Shown here one piece after another: positions 1-10,100 of a DNA stretch of 64,000 nt. Position 1 is the first letter of the stretch; each line of letters starts with the position of its first letter. The DNA lies in NCBI GenBank assembly GCA_900468285.1, contig UBTF01000009.1, positions 1 through 64,000 on the forward strand, given 5' to 3'. The stretch is from Hyphomicrobiales bacterium (lineage in GTDB: Bacteria > Pseudomonadota > Alphaproteobacteria > Rhizobiales > Rhizobiaceae). Made by a program: the position numbers and the translations under genes. The notes below the pieces were generated by a model, which saw only the letters and a program-made list of their open reading frames with translations, was not told the origin of the DNA and ran no database searches.

Positions 1-69
1 ACCCTCGCAGACCCAGCCGTCGTCGATGACCTCATCGAAAACAGGCAGAACAGGCAAGAAGCCGCGTGA
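1..69 (+). CDS. 3' end of an unidentified coding sequence (partial)
   Basis: Frame 1 is open from the first base to a TGA at 67-69 and encodes a 22-residue C-terminal tail (TLADPAVVDDLIENRQ and so on). A rho-independent terminator follows 17 bases later, which supports this as the end of a real transcription unit. The tail is too short to name a family. The rest of the gene lies upstream of the window. Confidence 0.55.
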   Translation, partial: TLADPAVVDDLIENRQNRQEAA

Positions 70-85
70 CAGGCGCCTAAGACCT

Positions 86-117
86 AAGCCCGGCGGTTTT
101 ACCGCTGCCGGGCTTTG
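86..117 (+). terminator. Rho-independent terminator after the partial gene
   Basis: The arms AAGCCCG and CGGGCTT (86-92/109-115) enclose an inner stem GCGGT/ACCGC (93-97/101-105). The T tract is short. It sits directly after the stop codon at 69. Confidence 0.6.
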
Positions 118-268
118 GAATCCCTGGACTGCCCCTTCGACACCGAGTCCCGGTAAAAACACCGGCTTTGCCGCAAGCTTCCATCCTGCTCGAACCAACC
201 TTTCAAAAACTGCACTTTCGGCGTGATTTTTTCTGTGCACATTGGGCAGCAGTCGGAGGAGAATTGAC

Positions 269-1159
269 ATGACGAAAGACAATAGCCGCGTAATTGCCTT
301 TATCGGGACGGGCCTGATGGGCGGGCCAATGGCGAAAAACCTTCTTGGCGCCGGCTTCAGCCTCCGTGTCTGGAACCGCAGCACCGAAAAAGCCCAGGCA
401 CTTGCCTCTGAAGGAGCGGTTATCGCGTCATCTGCGGCTGAGGCGGCAAGCGGCGCAAGCATCGTCGTGACGATGCTGAGCGATGGCGATGCGGTCGGCG
501 ACGTTCTGTTCGGTGCCGGCGTGGCAAATGCGCTCGAAAAGGGCGCGATCATTATTGACAGCAGCTCGATTGCCCCATCTATTGCACGGGCTCACGCAAA
601 GAAACTCGAAGAGCTCGGCCTTCATCACATCGACGCCCCGGTTTCAGGCGGCGTTGTCGGGGCGAAAGCGGGTACGCTTGCCATCATGGCGGGTGGCGAT
701 GAGCAGCTTATCGCAACTCTGTCTGACGTTTTCGCGCCCATGGGTCGGCTGACCTATGTCGGCCCCTCGGGTGCGGGGCAATTGTGCAAGCTTGCCAACC
801 AGCAGATCGTCGCCATCACCATCGGCGCCGTTGCCGAAGCCATGATGCTGGTTGAAGCCGGAGGCGCATCGCGGGAAGGCTTTCGCAATGCCATACGCGG
901 CGGATTTGCCGAAAGCCGCATATTGGAATTGCACGGTGAGCGCATGGTAAAGCGCGATTTCGAGCCCGGCGGACCTTCAAAGTTCCAATTGAAAGACCTG
1001 AACGGCGTGCTCGCGACAGCGGAAGATCTATCGCTGGATCTACCCCTCACCCAGAAAATCACCCAGGAATTTGCCGAGTTCGTTCATGACGGTGGTGCCG
1101 ACGTCGACCACAGCGGCATCTTGCTATATCTGGAAAAACTCAACAGTCGCCGAGCCTGA
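269..1159 (+). CDS. NAD(P)-dependent oxidoreductase, 3-hydroxyisobutyrate dehydrogenase family
   Basis: A 296-residue member of the beta-hydroxyacid dehydrogenase family (MmsB/GarR/GlxR type). These soluble enzymes oxidise or reduce 3-hydroxy acids with NAD(P). The N-terminal Rossmann motif FIGTGLMGGPMAKNL is clear. So is the substrate-binding DAPVSGGVVGAKAGTL, and the catalytic lysine lies in GAGQLCKLANQ. The length fits the family (about 290-300). The ATG at 269 is chosen because GGAGGA lies at 255-260; an upstream in-frame TTG at 242 has no such site. Substrate could be 3-hydroxyisobutyrate, tartronate semialdehyde or succinic semialdehyde; the sequence does not decide. The aldehyde dehydrogenase that follows suggests a small organic-acid catabolic unit. 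Confidence 0.88.
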   Translation: MTKDNSRVIAFIGTGLMGGPMAKNLLGAGFSLRVWNRSTEKAQALASEGAVIASSAAEAASGASIVVTMLSDGDAVGDVLFGAGVANALEKGAIIIDSSSIAPSIARAHAKKLEELGLHHIDAPVSGGVVGAKAGTLAIMAGGDEQLIATLSDVFAPMGRLTYVGPSGAGQLCKLANQQIVAITIGAVAEAMMLVEAGGASREGFRNAIRGGFAESRILELHGERMVKRDFEPGGPSKFQLKDLNGVLATAEDLSLDLPLTQKITQEFAEFVHDGGADVDHSGILLYLEKLNSRRA

Positions 1160-1236
1160 TCGCATCACCACTCTTCGCGGTTATTTCTATTGCCTGAGAG
1201 AATTTGTTACATCTCTTATATGGCAATTTTCTTGAA

Positions 1237-1281
1237 CAGATCATATCACAGATCGCAGCGACCGTGGGCGGATGCGATCTG
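1237..1281. promoter_or_regulatory. Operator-like cluster of CAGATC half-sites before the aldehyde dehydrogenase
   Basis: CAGATC occurs at 1237-1242 and again at 1249-1254. A 9-base perfect inverted repeat, CAGATCGCA (1249-1257) with TGCGATCTG (1273-1281), spans 15 bases. The cluster lies in the 195-base gap upstream of the gene at 1355, the usual place for a local transcription factor. The regulator is unknown and no regulator gene is visible nearby. Confidence 0.4.
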
Positions 1282-1354
1282 ACACGCGGCGATCCACAAA
1301 TCTCATCAGAACGGTGGCGCGTAGCTGCCCGGTTCACTTGAAAGGGAACAGTTC

Positions 1355-2788
1355 ATGACCATCCACCAGAACCTCATCGACGGCGAATGGATCGGTGCCG
1401 AGACGTCGGAAAACATCAATCCGTCCGACACCAAGGAAATCGTGGGCCTTTATGCGCAGGCAAATGCCGACGATGCGAAGCGCGCCATCGCCGCTGCCAA
1501 GGCCGCGTTCCCGGCATGGTCGCGATCCGGCATTCTGGAACGTCACGCGATCCTGAAAAAGACTGCTGACGAAATCCTGGCACGCAAGGACGAGCTTGGC
1601 GCGCTCCTGGCTCGAGAGGAAGGCAAGGTTCTGGCAGAAGGCATTGGTGAAACCATTCGTGCTGCCCAGATATTCGATTTCTTTGCTGGCGAAGCGCTTC
1701 GTCTGGCAGGAGAGGTCATTCCGTCTGCCCGTCCCAATATCGGCGTCGAAGTCACCCGCGAGCCGCTCGGCGTCATCGGCATCATCACGCCGTGGAACTT
1801 CCCGATTGCCATCCCGGCCTGGAAGATTGCCCCGGCCCTTTGCTACGGCAACACGATTGTCTTCAAACCAGCGGAACTGGTTCCCGGCTGCTCCTGGGCC
1901 ATCGTCGATATCCTGCACCGCGCCGGTCTGCCGAAGGGCGTCCTCAATCTGGTCATGGGCCGCGGCTCCATCGTCGGGCAGGCCATGCTCGACAGCCCGC
2001 ATCTTGCAGGCATCACCTTCACGGGCTCCACCGGCACCGGCCAGCGCGTGGCGGCATCATCGCTTCCTTTCAACCGCAAGTTCCAGCTGGAAATGGGCGG
2101 CAAAAATCCGTTCGTCGTGCTTGATGATGCCGATCTTGGCGTCGCCGTGGAGGCTGCGGCCAATTCCGGTTTCTATTCCACCGGCCAGCGCTGCACCGCA
2201 TCGTCGCGAATCATCGTGACCGAGGGTATCCACGACCGGTTTGTTGCAGCCCTGACGGAACGTCTGGCCAAGATCAATGTCGGACACGCCATGGACAAGG
2301 AAACCCATGTCGGCCCGGTCGTTGATGAAAAACAGCTGAAGCAGGATACCGACTACATCGAAATCGGCAAAAAGGAAGGCGCGAAAGTTGCCTTCGGTGG
2401 CGATCTCATCAAGCGGGAAACGCCTGGCTTCTTCCTGCAGCCAACGCTGTTTACCGAAGCGACCAACGATATGCGCATCTCGCAGGAAGAAATCTTCGGA
2501 CCTGTCGCCGCCGTCATCCGGGTGAAAGACTATGATGAAGCGCTGGCGGTTGCCAATGATACGCCCTTTGGCCTGTCATCCGGCATCGCGACCACAAGCC
2601 TGAAGCACGCCACCCATTTCAAGCGCAATGCGGAAGCCGGCATGGTCATGGTCAACCTGCCAACGGCAGGGGTCGATTTTCATGTTCCTTTCGGAGGCCG
2701 CAAGGCATCATCCTTCGGTCCGCGTGAACAGGGGCGTTATGCCAGCGAGTTCTTCACCACGGTAAAGACGGCCTATACACTCGCCTGA
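1355..2788 (+). CDS. NAD(P)-dependent aldehyde dehydrogenase, alpha-ketoglutarate semialdehyde dehydrogenase-like
   Basis: A complete 477-residue aldehyde dehydrogenase. The cofactor/oxyanion motif TPWNFPIAIPAWKIAPAL is present, the general-base glutamate is E246 in LEMGGKNP, and the nucleophile is C280 in GQRCTASSR. The STGQRCTASSR neighbourhood and the DFHVPFGGRKASS C-terminal region resemble 2,5-dioxopentanoate (alpha-ketoglutaric semialdehyde) dehydrogenases of pentose and hydroxyproline catabolism, which would feed 2-oxoglutarate into the TCA cycle. That substrate assignment is inference; succinate-semialdehyde or another aldehyde remains possible. The ATG at 1355 follows AAAGGGAACA. An operator-like repeat lies upstream and a strong terminator follows. 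Confidence 0.88.
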   Translation: MTIHQNLIDGEWIGAETSENINPSDTKEIVGLYAQANADDAKRAIAAAKAAFPAWSRSGILERHAILKKTADEILARKDELGALLAREEGKVLAEGIGETIRAAQIFDFFAGEALRLAGEVIPSARPNIGVEVTREPLGVIGIITPWNFPIAIPAWKIAPALCYGNTIVFKPAELVPGCSWAIVDILHRAGLPKGVLNLVMGRGSIVGQAMLDSPHLAGITFTGSTGTGQRVAASSLPFNRKFQLEMGGKNPFVVLDDADLGVAVEAAANSGFYSTGQRCTASSRIIVTEGIHDRFVAALTERLAKINVGHAMDKETHVGPVVDEKQLKQDTDYIEIGKKEGAKVAFGGDLIKRETPGFFLQPTLFTEATNDMRISQEEIFGPVAAVIRVKDYDEALAVANDTPFGLSSGIATTSLKHATHFKRNAEAGMVMVNLPTAGVDFHVPFGGRKASSFGPREQGRYASEFFTTVKTAYTLA

Positions 2789-2806
2789 TCCGACACCAAA
2801 AAGACC

Positions 2807-2831
2807 AACCCCGGCTCACGGCCGGGGTTTT
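2807..2831 (+). terminator. Rho-independent terminator after the aldehyde dehydrogenase
   Basis: A perfect 9-bp stem AACCCCGGC/GCCGGGGTT (2807-2815/2821-2829) with a 5-base loop, ending in TTTT. Confidence 0.8.
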
Positions 2832-2890
2832 CAGATGCACGATGCCTGCTTATCCTAGCTCCAGAATATAGTCGGCAAGTCGGAGACGAG

Positions 2891-3868
2891 ATGACAGACA
2901 TCGCCATGATCGAGGCTGCGCGCGAACGCATCGGCGCTGAAGCAATTCGCACACCTTTTCTGTCATCACCCTTTCTGGACGACATTGCCGGTCGCAGAAT
3001 TCTGGTCAAAGCAGAATGCCTTCAGCGCACCGGCTCGTTCAAGTTTCGCGGTGGCTGGTCAGCCGTTTCAGGGCTTGCTCCCGAGATCCGCAAACGGGGC
3101 GTCATCGCTTTCTCTTCCGGCAATCATGCGCAAGGCGTGGCTCTTGCCGCAGCGCTGCACGACATTCCATCCGTCATCATCATGCCTGACGACGCGCCAA
3201 AAATTAAAATCGAAAACACCCGAGCCTATGGGGCCGAGGTCGTTCTGTTCGATAGATCGAAAGATGACAGGGACGCCATCGGCGCCACCCTTTCCAAGGA
3301 CCGTGGCCTCACGCTGATCCGACCCTATGACGAGCCTCTGGTCATCGCGGGTCAGGGCACGGTGGGTCTGGAAATCGCTGAACAGGGCCGCGAACTCGGC
3401 ATCGAAAATGCCGAGGTTCTCGTGCCCTGTGGCGGCGGCGGGCTGACATCAGGCACCGCCATTGCGCTGAACGCCAAGGCGCCCGGATACACGGTCAGGA
3501 CCTGCGAGCCGCAGGCGTTTGATGATGTTGCGCGCTCTCTAGCCTCAGGCAGGATCGAACGCAATGAGAAACTGGCCGGCTCGGTTTGCGATGCCATCAT
3601 CACACCTCAGCCCGGCAACATCACGTTTCCGATCATGACACACCATTGCGGCCCAGGCATTGCGGTGACCGAAGATGAGGCATTGCACGCGATGGTGCTG
3701 GCGTTTCTGCGGTTGAAGGTGGTTGTGGAGCCAGGCGGTGCCGTCGCTCTCGCGGCAGCGCTCTTCCATGGAGCAGAGCTCAAGAGCGATACGATCATTG
3801 CCGTCGCCTCCGGCGGCAATGTCGATCCCGAAATCATGGCGCACGCGCTTTCCCGCTTCGGCCATTAG
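2891..3868 (+). CDS. Threonine/serine dehydratase (fold-type II PLP enzyme)
   Basis: A 325-residue PLP enzyme of the threonine ammonia-lyase/serine racemase group, deaminating L-threonine or L-serine to the 2-oxo acid. The Schiff-base lysine is K51 in TGSFKFRGG. The asparagine loop [10 protein letters not shown] and the phosphate-binding CGGGGLTSG are intact. There is no C-terminal ACT regulatory domain, so it resembles the catabolic rather than the biosynthetic IlvA form. GGAGACGAG just precedes the ATG at 2891. It converges on, and overlaps by four bases, the flavoenzyme gene at 3865. Serine racemase or a hydroxyectoine-pathway dehydratase are alternatives. Confidence 0.85.
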   Translation: MTDIAMIEAARERIGAEAIRTPFLSSPFLDDIAGRRILVKAECLQRTGSFKFRGGWSAVSGLAPEIRKRGVIAFSSGNHAQGVALAAALHDIPSVIIMPDDAPKIKIENTRAYGAEVVLFDRSKDDRDAIGATLSKDRGLTLIRPYDEPLVIAGQGTVGLEIAEQGRELGIENAEVLVPCGGGGLTSGTAIALNAKAPGYTVRTCEPQAFDDVARSLASGRIERNEKLAGSVCDAIITPQPGNITFPIMTHHCGPGIAVTEDEALHAMVLAFLRLKVVVEPGGAVALAAALFHGAELKSDTIIAVASGGNVDPEIMAHALSRFGH

Positions 3869-4977
3869 GAAAGCCTTCGATAGACCTCTTCTGCAATGGC
3901 CAGAGAGGCGGTCAGTCCCGGGCTCTCGATGCCGAACAGATTGACAAGCCCCTCGACACCGTGGACTTGCGGGCCGTCGATCCGAAAATCCATCGCGATG
4001 TCCTCCGGGCCCGAAATCTTGGGTCTGATGCCGGAATATGCAGGCACCAGCGCATTATCAGGCAATCCTGGCCAATACCGCCGGATGGCTTCGTCGAAAC
4101 CTTCCGAGCGCCGTGGATCGACCGCATAATCGATGGTCTCCACCCACTCAACATCAGGGCCAAAGCGCGCCTGCCCTGCCAGATCGAACGTCAGGTGCAC
4201 GCCCAGCCCATGACTTTGCGGGGCCGGATAAATCAGGTGTGAAAAGGGCGACCTTGCTGCCAGGGAAAAATACGATCCCTTGGCGAAACGCGCTACCGGC
4301 ACGTGACTGGCTGGAAGTCCGTTGATCGCGCCGGCAAGCCGGGGAGCGTGGAGCCCTGCCGCGTTGATGAGAATGCGACAGGTCAGACGCATCGGCTGGC
4401 AACCACCAGCTTCCACATTGAAACCCCCGTCAATTTTATCCGCACGGATGAACGGCGTTTGATAGGCTATCGCGGCACCGGCATCCTCGGCATCGCCCAG
4501 CAGCGCCAGCATGTAGCCATGGCTATCGATGATACCGGTCGATGGTGAAAAGAGGGCTGCGAGGCATGAGAGCGACGGCTCGAGATTTCGCGCCTGCGCC
4601 GCATCGAGCAAGTGAAGATCGTCGCAGCCGTTCTGGCTGCCACGCGCCAGCAATGTATCGAGAAGCGGGACCTCGTCGTCGTCAGTCGCAACGATCAGTT
4701 TTCCGCACTGCCTGTACCCAACACCGTGGCTATCGCAGAATTCATAGAGCTTCCGCCTGCCCTCGACGCACAATCTGGCTTTGAGGCTGCCAGCGGGATA
4801 ATACAGGCCCGCATGGATGACCTCGCTGTTGCGCGAAGACGTCTCGGTGCCGAAATCATCGCCCTGTTCCAGAACGACGGTGGACAGGCCCGCCTGCGCA
4901 AATGCTCTCGCGGTTGCCAGTCCTATGACCCCTGCACCAACGACGACAACGTCGATATCCACCAAATTAGCTCCCAT
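3865..4977 (-). CDS. FAD-dependent oxidoreductase, L-2-hydroxyglutarate oxidase-like
   Basis: A 370-residue DAO/GlpD-fold flavoprotein. The FAD dinucleotide motif [16 protein letters not shown] is at the N terminus. The following [17 protein letters not shown] is the signature of the LhgO/L2HGDH family, which oxidises L-2-hydroxyglutarate to 2-oxoglutarate at the membrane or quinone pool. The family C-terminal motif [11 protein letters not shown] and the FAD-contact region [17 protein letters not shown] are present. The start at 4977 gives a few residues before the Rossmann strand; a Leu codon nearer the motif could also serve. The gene is convergent with the dehydratase. Substrate is inferred from family only. 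Confidence 0.82.
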   Translation of the reverse strand: MGANLVDIDVVVVGAGVIGLATARAFAQAGLSTVVLEQGDDFGTETSSRNSEVIHAGLYYPAGSLKARLCVEGRRKLYEFCDSHGVGYRQCGKLIVATDDDEVPLLDTLLARGSQNGCDDLHLLDAAQARNLEPSLSCLAALFSPSTGIIDSHGYMLALLGDAEDAGAAIAYQTPFIRADKIDGGFNVEAGGCQPMRLTCRILINAAGLHAPRLAGAINGLPASHVPVARFAKGSYFSLAARSPFSHLIYPAPQSHGLGVHLTFDLAGQARFGPDVEWVETIDYAVDPRRSEGFDEAIRRYWPGLPDNALVPAYSGIRPKISGPEDIAMDFRIDGPQVHGVEGLVNLFGIESPGLTASLAIAEEVYRRLS

Positions 4978-5192
4978 TGGTTTTCACATTGAACCGGAAA
5001 TCACGCCGCGCGTTTATGCTGGCACAGAAGGGTTGATCATTACGCGTTGGGAGGCATGTAACGATCAGTATTTTCCCCGATGTGGCCAACATATGGAAAA
5101 ACATCTCTACAGAACGTCAGCATAAAAGGCGATATTCGACATAAGTTATGAAGGTCGGCATGGCCGATAGTGTATCAACGAGGGAGGGTTCT

Positions 5193-5336
5193 ATGTCTTA
5201 TTCCAAAGCCGGAAAAATCAAAGATTTCACCCCTGCAACAACGCCGTCGCGTGGCTGGCAGCCGGTTGTTCACACGGTCCTCATCAGCCTTTGCTTCGGC
5301 TTCGTCGCTGCTGTGATCCTTGGGCTGGTGCCTTAA
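5193..5336 (+). CDS. Small single-pass membrane protein, unknown function
   Basis: A 47-residue ORF starting MSYSKAGKIKDFTP. An AGGGAGG site at 5181-5187 lies 5 bases before the ATG, stronger than at most genes in this window. Residues about 23-46 (from VVHTVLISLCFGFV to the C terminus) form one hydrophobic segment; the N terminus is polar and basic. A longer in-frame start at 5148 has no good ribosome site. No family recognised. It stands alone between two minus-strand genes. Confidence 0.6.
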   Translation: MSYSKAGKIKDFTPATTPSRGWQPVVHTVLISLCFGFVAAVILGLVP

Positions 5337-5408
5337 GGCTCAAGAGCTTAAACGGGAAAGAACACGACTTCGTCAGAAGCCTGGCCGAGTCGAAGCCGTG
5401 CTTATTGC

Positions 5409-6596
5409 TCAAGCTCTATTTCCCTTGAGGAAATCTTCCACCAGCTCCACCCAGAAAGCCGTGCCGACAGGCAGGATATCGTCGTTGAAATCGAATTTGG
5501 GATGATGCAACGGAGGATCGTTTTCGGTCCTTTGAGTGCCAAGGAAAAAGTAAGCGCCGGGGCGCTGTTCCAGCATATAGGCGAAATCCTCCGCTCCCAT
5601 TGTAGGCCGAGGCATTTCCATAACCTTGTCGGCTCCAGCAAATCGCGTGGCTAGATCAACGATATAATCGGTCTCCGCCTTGTGGTTAACCGTGGGATTG
5701 TAGCCACGCTGGTAATCGAGCGTGACACCCATCCCGTAACTTGCGGCCTGCCCTTCAGCAATCAGACGAATGCGTTTTTCCAGCTCGTCGCGCGCGGCAG
5801 CGTCGAAGGACCTGATGGTCAGCAACATTTCCGCTGTTTCAGGAATGACATTGCTTGCCACACCCGCGTGAAACGCGCCGACGGTCACGACCGTTGGCGT
5901 CAAGGGGTGAATGTTGCGCGAGACGATGGTCTGTAGCGCCATGATGATGCTGGCACCGGCAACGATGGGATCAAGCGCGTCTTGCGGCTCCGCACCATGG
6001 CCGCCATATCCATTGACGGTGATCTTGCATTCATCCACCGCAGCCATGATCGGCCCTTCACGCAGCACGAAGTGGCCGAAGGGCAGGCTTGGCTCATTGT
6101 GAAGCGCAAAGACCGCGTCGCAGGGAAAGCGTTCGAACAGGCCGTCATCGATCATGATGCGGGCGCCGCCGAAATTTTCTTCTGCCGGCTGGAAGATCAG
6201 GTGGACGGTACCATCGAAATTGCGCCGCTCTGCGATGATCCGCGCTGCGCCCAGCAACATCGCCGTGTGCCCGTCATGGCCGCAGGCATGCATGACGCCG
6301 GGATTGACGCTTGCATAATCGGCACCGGTTTCTTCAACAATCGGCAGGGCGTCCATATCGGCGCGGATACCCACCGTCTTGCTGCTATTGCCGTTGCGCA
6401 AGGTTGCGACGACACCCGTTCCGGCAAGCCCGCGGGTCACCTCATATCCCATTGCTTCCAGCTGCGACGCGACAAAGTCAGACGTTTTGAATTCCGAAAG
6501 CCCGATTTCAGGGTTTTTATGCAGGTGATGACGGATTGCACGGACATCCGGCATGTGATTGTCGAATGCGGCTGCGTTATTTGGCTGTATCGTCAT
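5409..6596 (-). CDS. M20 family amidohydrolase (hippurate hydrolase/N-acyl-amino-acid hydrolase-like)
   Basis: A 395-residue metallo-amidohydrolase of the M20D group, which hydrolyses N-acyl amino acids. It shows the HHLHKNPEIGLSE start motif, the metal ligands CGHDGHTAMLLGAA (Cys, His, His), the catalytic-acid region FQPAEENFGGA and the C-terminal ligand segment GAEDFAYMLEQRPGAYFFLG. The open frame extends upstream to 6857, but that part is basic low-quality sequence unlike the family. The ATG at 6596 (MTIQPNN) gives the usual length; 6623 is the next choice. Neither has a strong ribosome site. Exact substrate unknown. Confidence 0.86.
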   Translation of the reverse strand: MTIQPNNAAAFDNHMPDVRAIRHHLHKNPEIGLSEFKTSDFVASQLEAMGYEVTRGLAGTGVVATLRNGNSSKTVGIRADMDALPIVEETGADYASVNPGVMHACGHDGHTAMLLGAARIIAERRNFDGTVHLIFQPAEENFGGARIMIDDGLFERFPCDAVFALHNEPSLPFGHFVLREGPIMAAVDECKITVNGYGGHGAEPQDALDPIVAGASIIMALQTIVSRNIHPLTPTVVTVGAFHAGVASNVIPETAEMLLTIRSFDAAARDELEKRIRLIAEGQAASYGMGVTLDYQRGYNPTVNHKAETDYIVDLATRFAGADKVMEMPRPTMGAEDFAYMLEQRPGAYFFLGTQRTENDPPLHHPKFDFNDDILPVGTAFWVELVEDFLKGNRA

Positions 6597-7165
6597 TTTT
6601 TTCAGGTCCGGAATATTCTGCATGTGAGCGACGTAACGTCGTTCATGCCTAGCAGTTTTGCCAGTGTCTGGTAAGGGACGGGCAAGCCAAGATTGCCATG
6701 ATCGTGACCATTGATTTCGGCGCTTGCGCAGAGGCGCGACAGGTGGCATGGAACTGATATCGCATTTATTCATTCCCTTCTTTGGGTCGCTTCTTTTGTA
6801 TCGAAAGATGCTCGCGCCCGAGGGGTTGGATGAAGAAATGCGACAGGGGCACAGCATGACGTGGTTTCGCTTTGGGGGAGTGTGCGAAATGTTTCACGAA
6901 AAGCACGGCGCGATGGCGCATTCTATCTGCCAGACCAGTGTCAAATAGTTGATTTTCTTCAGATGTGACGCGCTCTGCCCAAAAATGCCATGTTGATGGG
7001 CAAGCAGTTTCACTTCGATCATCGTGTGCTGGTTCGCGATGGTTCAGCAAAGGTTCAGGATCAGCAAGAAATAAAGCTGCCAAAGTTGTTTCAATTTCCA
7101 AGAGCAATCTGAAACAAGTTCCGGTTAAATAGCCAGATCCTCACCAGAGTGCAGAATACGAGCCG
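6597..7165. other. 569-base gap between the amidohydrolase and chvB
   Basis: It must hold the divergent promoters of the amidohydrolase and chvB. Open frames in it, such as 6724-6948 (+) and 6766-7107 (-), have no recognisable domain and unconvincing residue composition. The only structure I see is the inverted repeat at 7086-7117. No tRNA, repeat family or confident sigma-70 promoter was identified. Confidence 0.5.
7086..7117. promoter_or_regulatory. Inverted repeat upstream of chvB
   Basis: TTGTTTCA (7086-7093) and TGAAACAA (7110-7117) are perfect 8-base arms around 16 bases, ending 48 bases before the chvB start. It could be an operator or a 5'-UTR hairpin. Chance occurrence is not excluded. 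Confidence 0.3.
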
Positions 7166-10100
7166 ATGTCATTTCATATTACGCCGACCGCCGCCGCCCG
7201 TGATTCAGAAGCAAAGCAGATCGATCACAATGATTCGATACGCTCCGTTTACTTCACAATCGATGAGCTGAGGGACTGTGGAGCCGAGCTCTCCAGGACC
7301 GGGGCCGACGACTTGCCGGGCTTCATGGAGTTCGATTTCTTCGCGCGCCATCGTGAAAACGAAAAGGAAATCCTGCGCGTTTATCGAACGACCGCCGTCG
7401 ACTCTGAAAACGGCGCGACGATCACGCCTGCCGCAGAATGGCTGCTCGACAATCACTATGTGATCGAGGAAGCGATCCAGGAGGTCCGGCGCGACTTTCC
7501 GCGCAAGTTCTACCGTCAGCTCCCGACGGTCAGGATTGGCAATACGGAAATCCCGCGCGTCATGGCGCTCGCATGGCTTTATGTCGCCCATACCCACAGC
7601 ACGGTGTCGCGCGAAAGCATGACGGCGCTGGTGGAGGGGTACCAGACTTCCAAGACTCTGCAGATCGGTGAATTGTGGGCGTTGCCCTCCATCCTCCGTT
7701 TCGTTCTGATCGAAAATCTGCGACGGATCTCTATTCGCGTCGAACGCTCTCGCCGGATGCGCCAGAAGGCCAACGAGGTCGTGGACGAGATCATCCGGCT
7801 GAACGATGCCGAAGCCTCCGCCACTCTTCTCAAGCAGATCGACAATCTGGTCGATGACCCCACATTCTCCACACAGTTCCTGTATCGCCTCCGAAACGGT
7901 TCGCAGACGTCTGGCTTTGCGCTGAACTGGCTCGAAGAGCGTCTGCAAAGCGCTGGCACCGATGCCGAGAACACGATGATGGCGGAACATAACCGCCTCG
8001 CCTCCGGCAACGTCACCATGGGCAACATCGTCAAGAGCCTGCGCGAAATCGACGATACCGAATGGTCTGTCTGGTTCGAGGAAGTCAGCCATATCGACAA
8101 GGTCCTGCGTGAGCAGACCGATTACGAAACGCTCGATTTCGGCTCCCGCAACACCTACCGCAACACGGTCGAGCTTCTCGCCCGCCGCTCGCCCAAGACA
8201 GAAATCGAAGTTGCGCAGGCCGCCGTCGACATGGTGACGGAAACCGCCAATTCGGATGAGAAGCACCCCCACGCGCCCAATGTCGGCAGCTTCCTGATCG
8301 GCCAGCGCCGTGAGGAACTGGAAAGACGGATTGGATATACGCCGCTTATCTCGCAAAGCGTCGTGCGCTTCATGCGCCAGTTCAACTGGCTCTCGGTCGC
8401 CGTTCCCGTCATTGCGCTGACCGCACTTGCCATGTGCATCGTCGGCTGGTTCCTGGCAGATGCTGGAATGCCCTGGTATGTTGTCACGGCATTCCTTTTG
8501 ATGTTCGCCCTGCCCGCATCCGAAGGTGCGACGGGACTTTTCAACACGCTGGTGACCTTCTTCGTCAAGCCGTTCCGTCTGGTCGGATATGAGTTCAAGG
8601 AGGGCATTCCAGAAGACGCCCGCACGCTGCTGGCCGTCCCATGCATGTTGACCAGCCGCGACAGCGTCGATGAAATGGTCCGCAATCTCGAGGTCCATTA
8701 TCTCGCCAATCCGCATGGTGAGATTTCCTTCGCGCTGATCAGCGACTGGCGCGATGCCCCATACGAGCAATCGGCAGAAGATGTCGAAATTCTCGAATAT
8801 GCCAAACGCGAAGTGGCCGCATTGTCGGCCCGTTATGCGTTTGACGGCAGGACACGCTTCTTCCTTCTGCATCGCCGCCGTCTATACAATCCAGCCGAAG
8901 ATTGCTGGATGGGCTGGGAGCGCAAACGCGGCAAGCTGCATGAACTCAACATGCTGCTTCGCGGCGACAAGGACACGACATTCCTCAACGGTGCCAATAT
9001 GGTGCCCGAAAACGTCAAATACGTCATGACGCTGGACGCCGACACACGCCTGATGCGCGATGCCGTGACCAAGCTCGTCGGCAAGATGCACCATCCGATC
9101 AACCGTCCGGTTCACGACCCTGTAACCGGTCGTGTGATCCACGGTTACGGCCTGTTGCAGCCGCGCGTGACACCATCGCTGACAACAGGCAAGGACGCCT
9201 CCGTCTTCCAGCGCGTCTTCTCCATCAATCGCGGTATCGATCCTTACGTCTTCACCGTATCTGACGTCTATCAGGACCTGACCTCCGAAGGTACATTCAC
9301 GGGCAAGGGTCTTTATGACGTGGACGCATTCGAGACGGCGCTGAAGGGCCGGATCGAGGAAAATGCAGTTCTCTCTCACGACCTCTTGGAAGGCTCGTTT
9401 GCCCGTTGCGCCCTGGTAACGGATGTCGAGCTCGTCGAAGACTTCCCAACCCGTTACGAAGTCGAAGTTTCGCGCCAGCATCGCTGGGCACGTGGCGACT
9501 GGCAGCTTCTGCCTTACATCATGGAAGCAAAACGCGGTGTGACCGCCATTGGTCGCTGGAAGATGATCGACAATCTGCGTCGTTCTCTCACCCCGATTGC
9601 CTGGTTCGTCGCCTCCGTTCTTGGCTGGTACTTCATGGGCCCGCTCGGCGCGCTGATCTGGCAGATTCTGCTGATCTTCTCGCTCTTCGTCGCTCCCACA
9701 CTTTCACTGCTGTCGGGCCTCGTTCCGCGCTCGACCGATATCGTGCCGCAGGCGCATTTCCATACGCTGTGGTCAGAAATCCGCGCCACCAATGCTCAGG
9801 TTGCACTGCGAATCGTCTTTATCGCAGACAGTGCCTGCATGATGGCGGATGCCATCGGCCGCTCGCTCTACCGTCTGTTCGTCAGCGGCAAGCTGATGCT
9901 GGAATGGCGCACCGCCGCCAGCATTCAGTCCAGCGCGCAGGGCAGCATTCTCGATTACTATCGCCAGATGTGGCACGCGCCGGTGGTTTCGCTGCTCGGC
10001 CTGCTGTTTGCATCGCTGCCGGGTGATAACGCGTTCCTGGTCGGCATTCCCTTTGCGCTTCTGTGGGTCTTCTCGCCCGCCGTTGCCTGGTATGTCAGCC

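Noticed and set aside
26..226. ORF over the terminator after the first partial gene
   Set aside because: It runs through the hairpin at 86-117 and is rich in Pro/Arg/Thr without any protein pattern.
6724..7107. Short ORFs on both strands in the gap before chvB
   Set aside because: No ribosome sites, no domain, and they overlap each other.
7205..8872. 555-codon open frame antisense to chvB
   Set aside because: No domain, and it mirrors a certain gene; long antisense frames are expected in GC-rich coding DNA. The same holds for 10154-12364 (736 codons).
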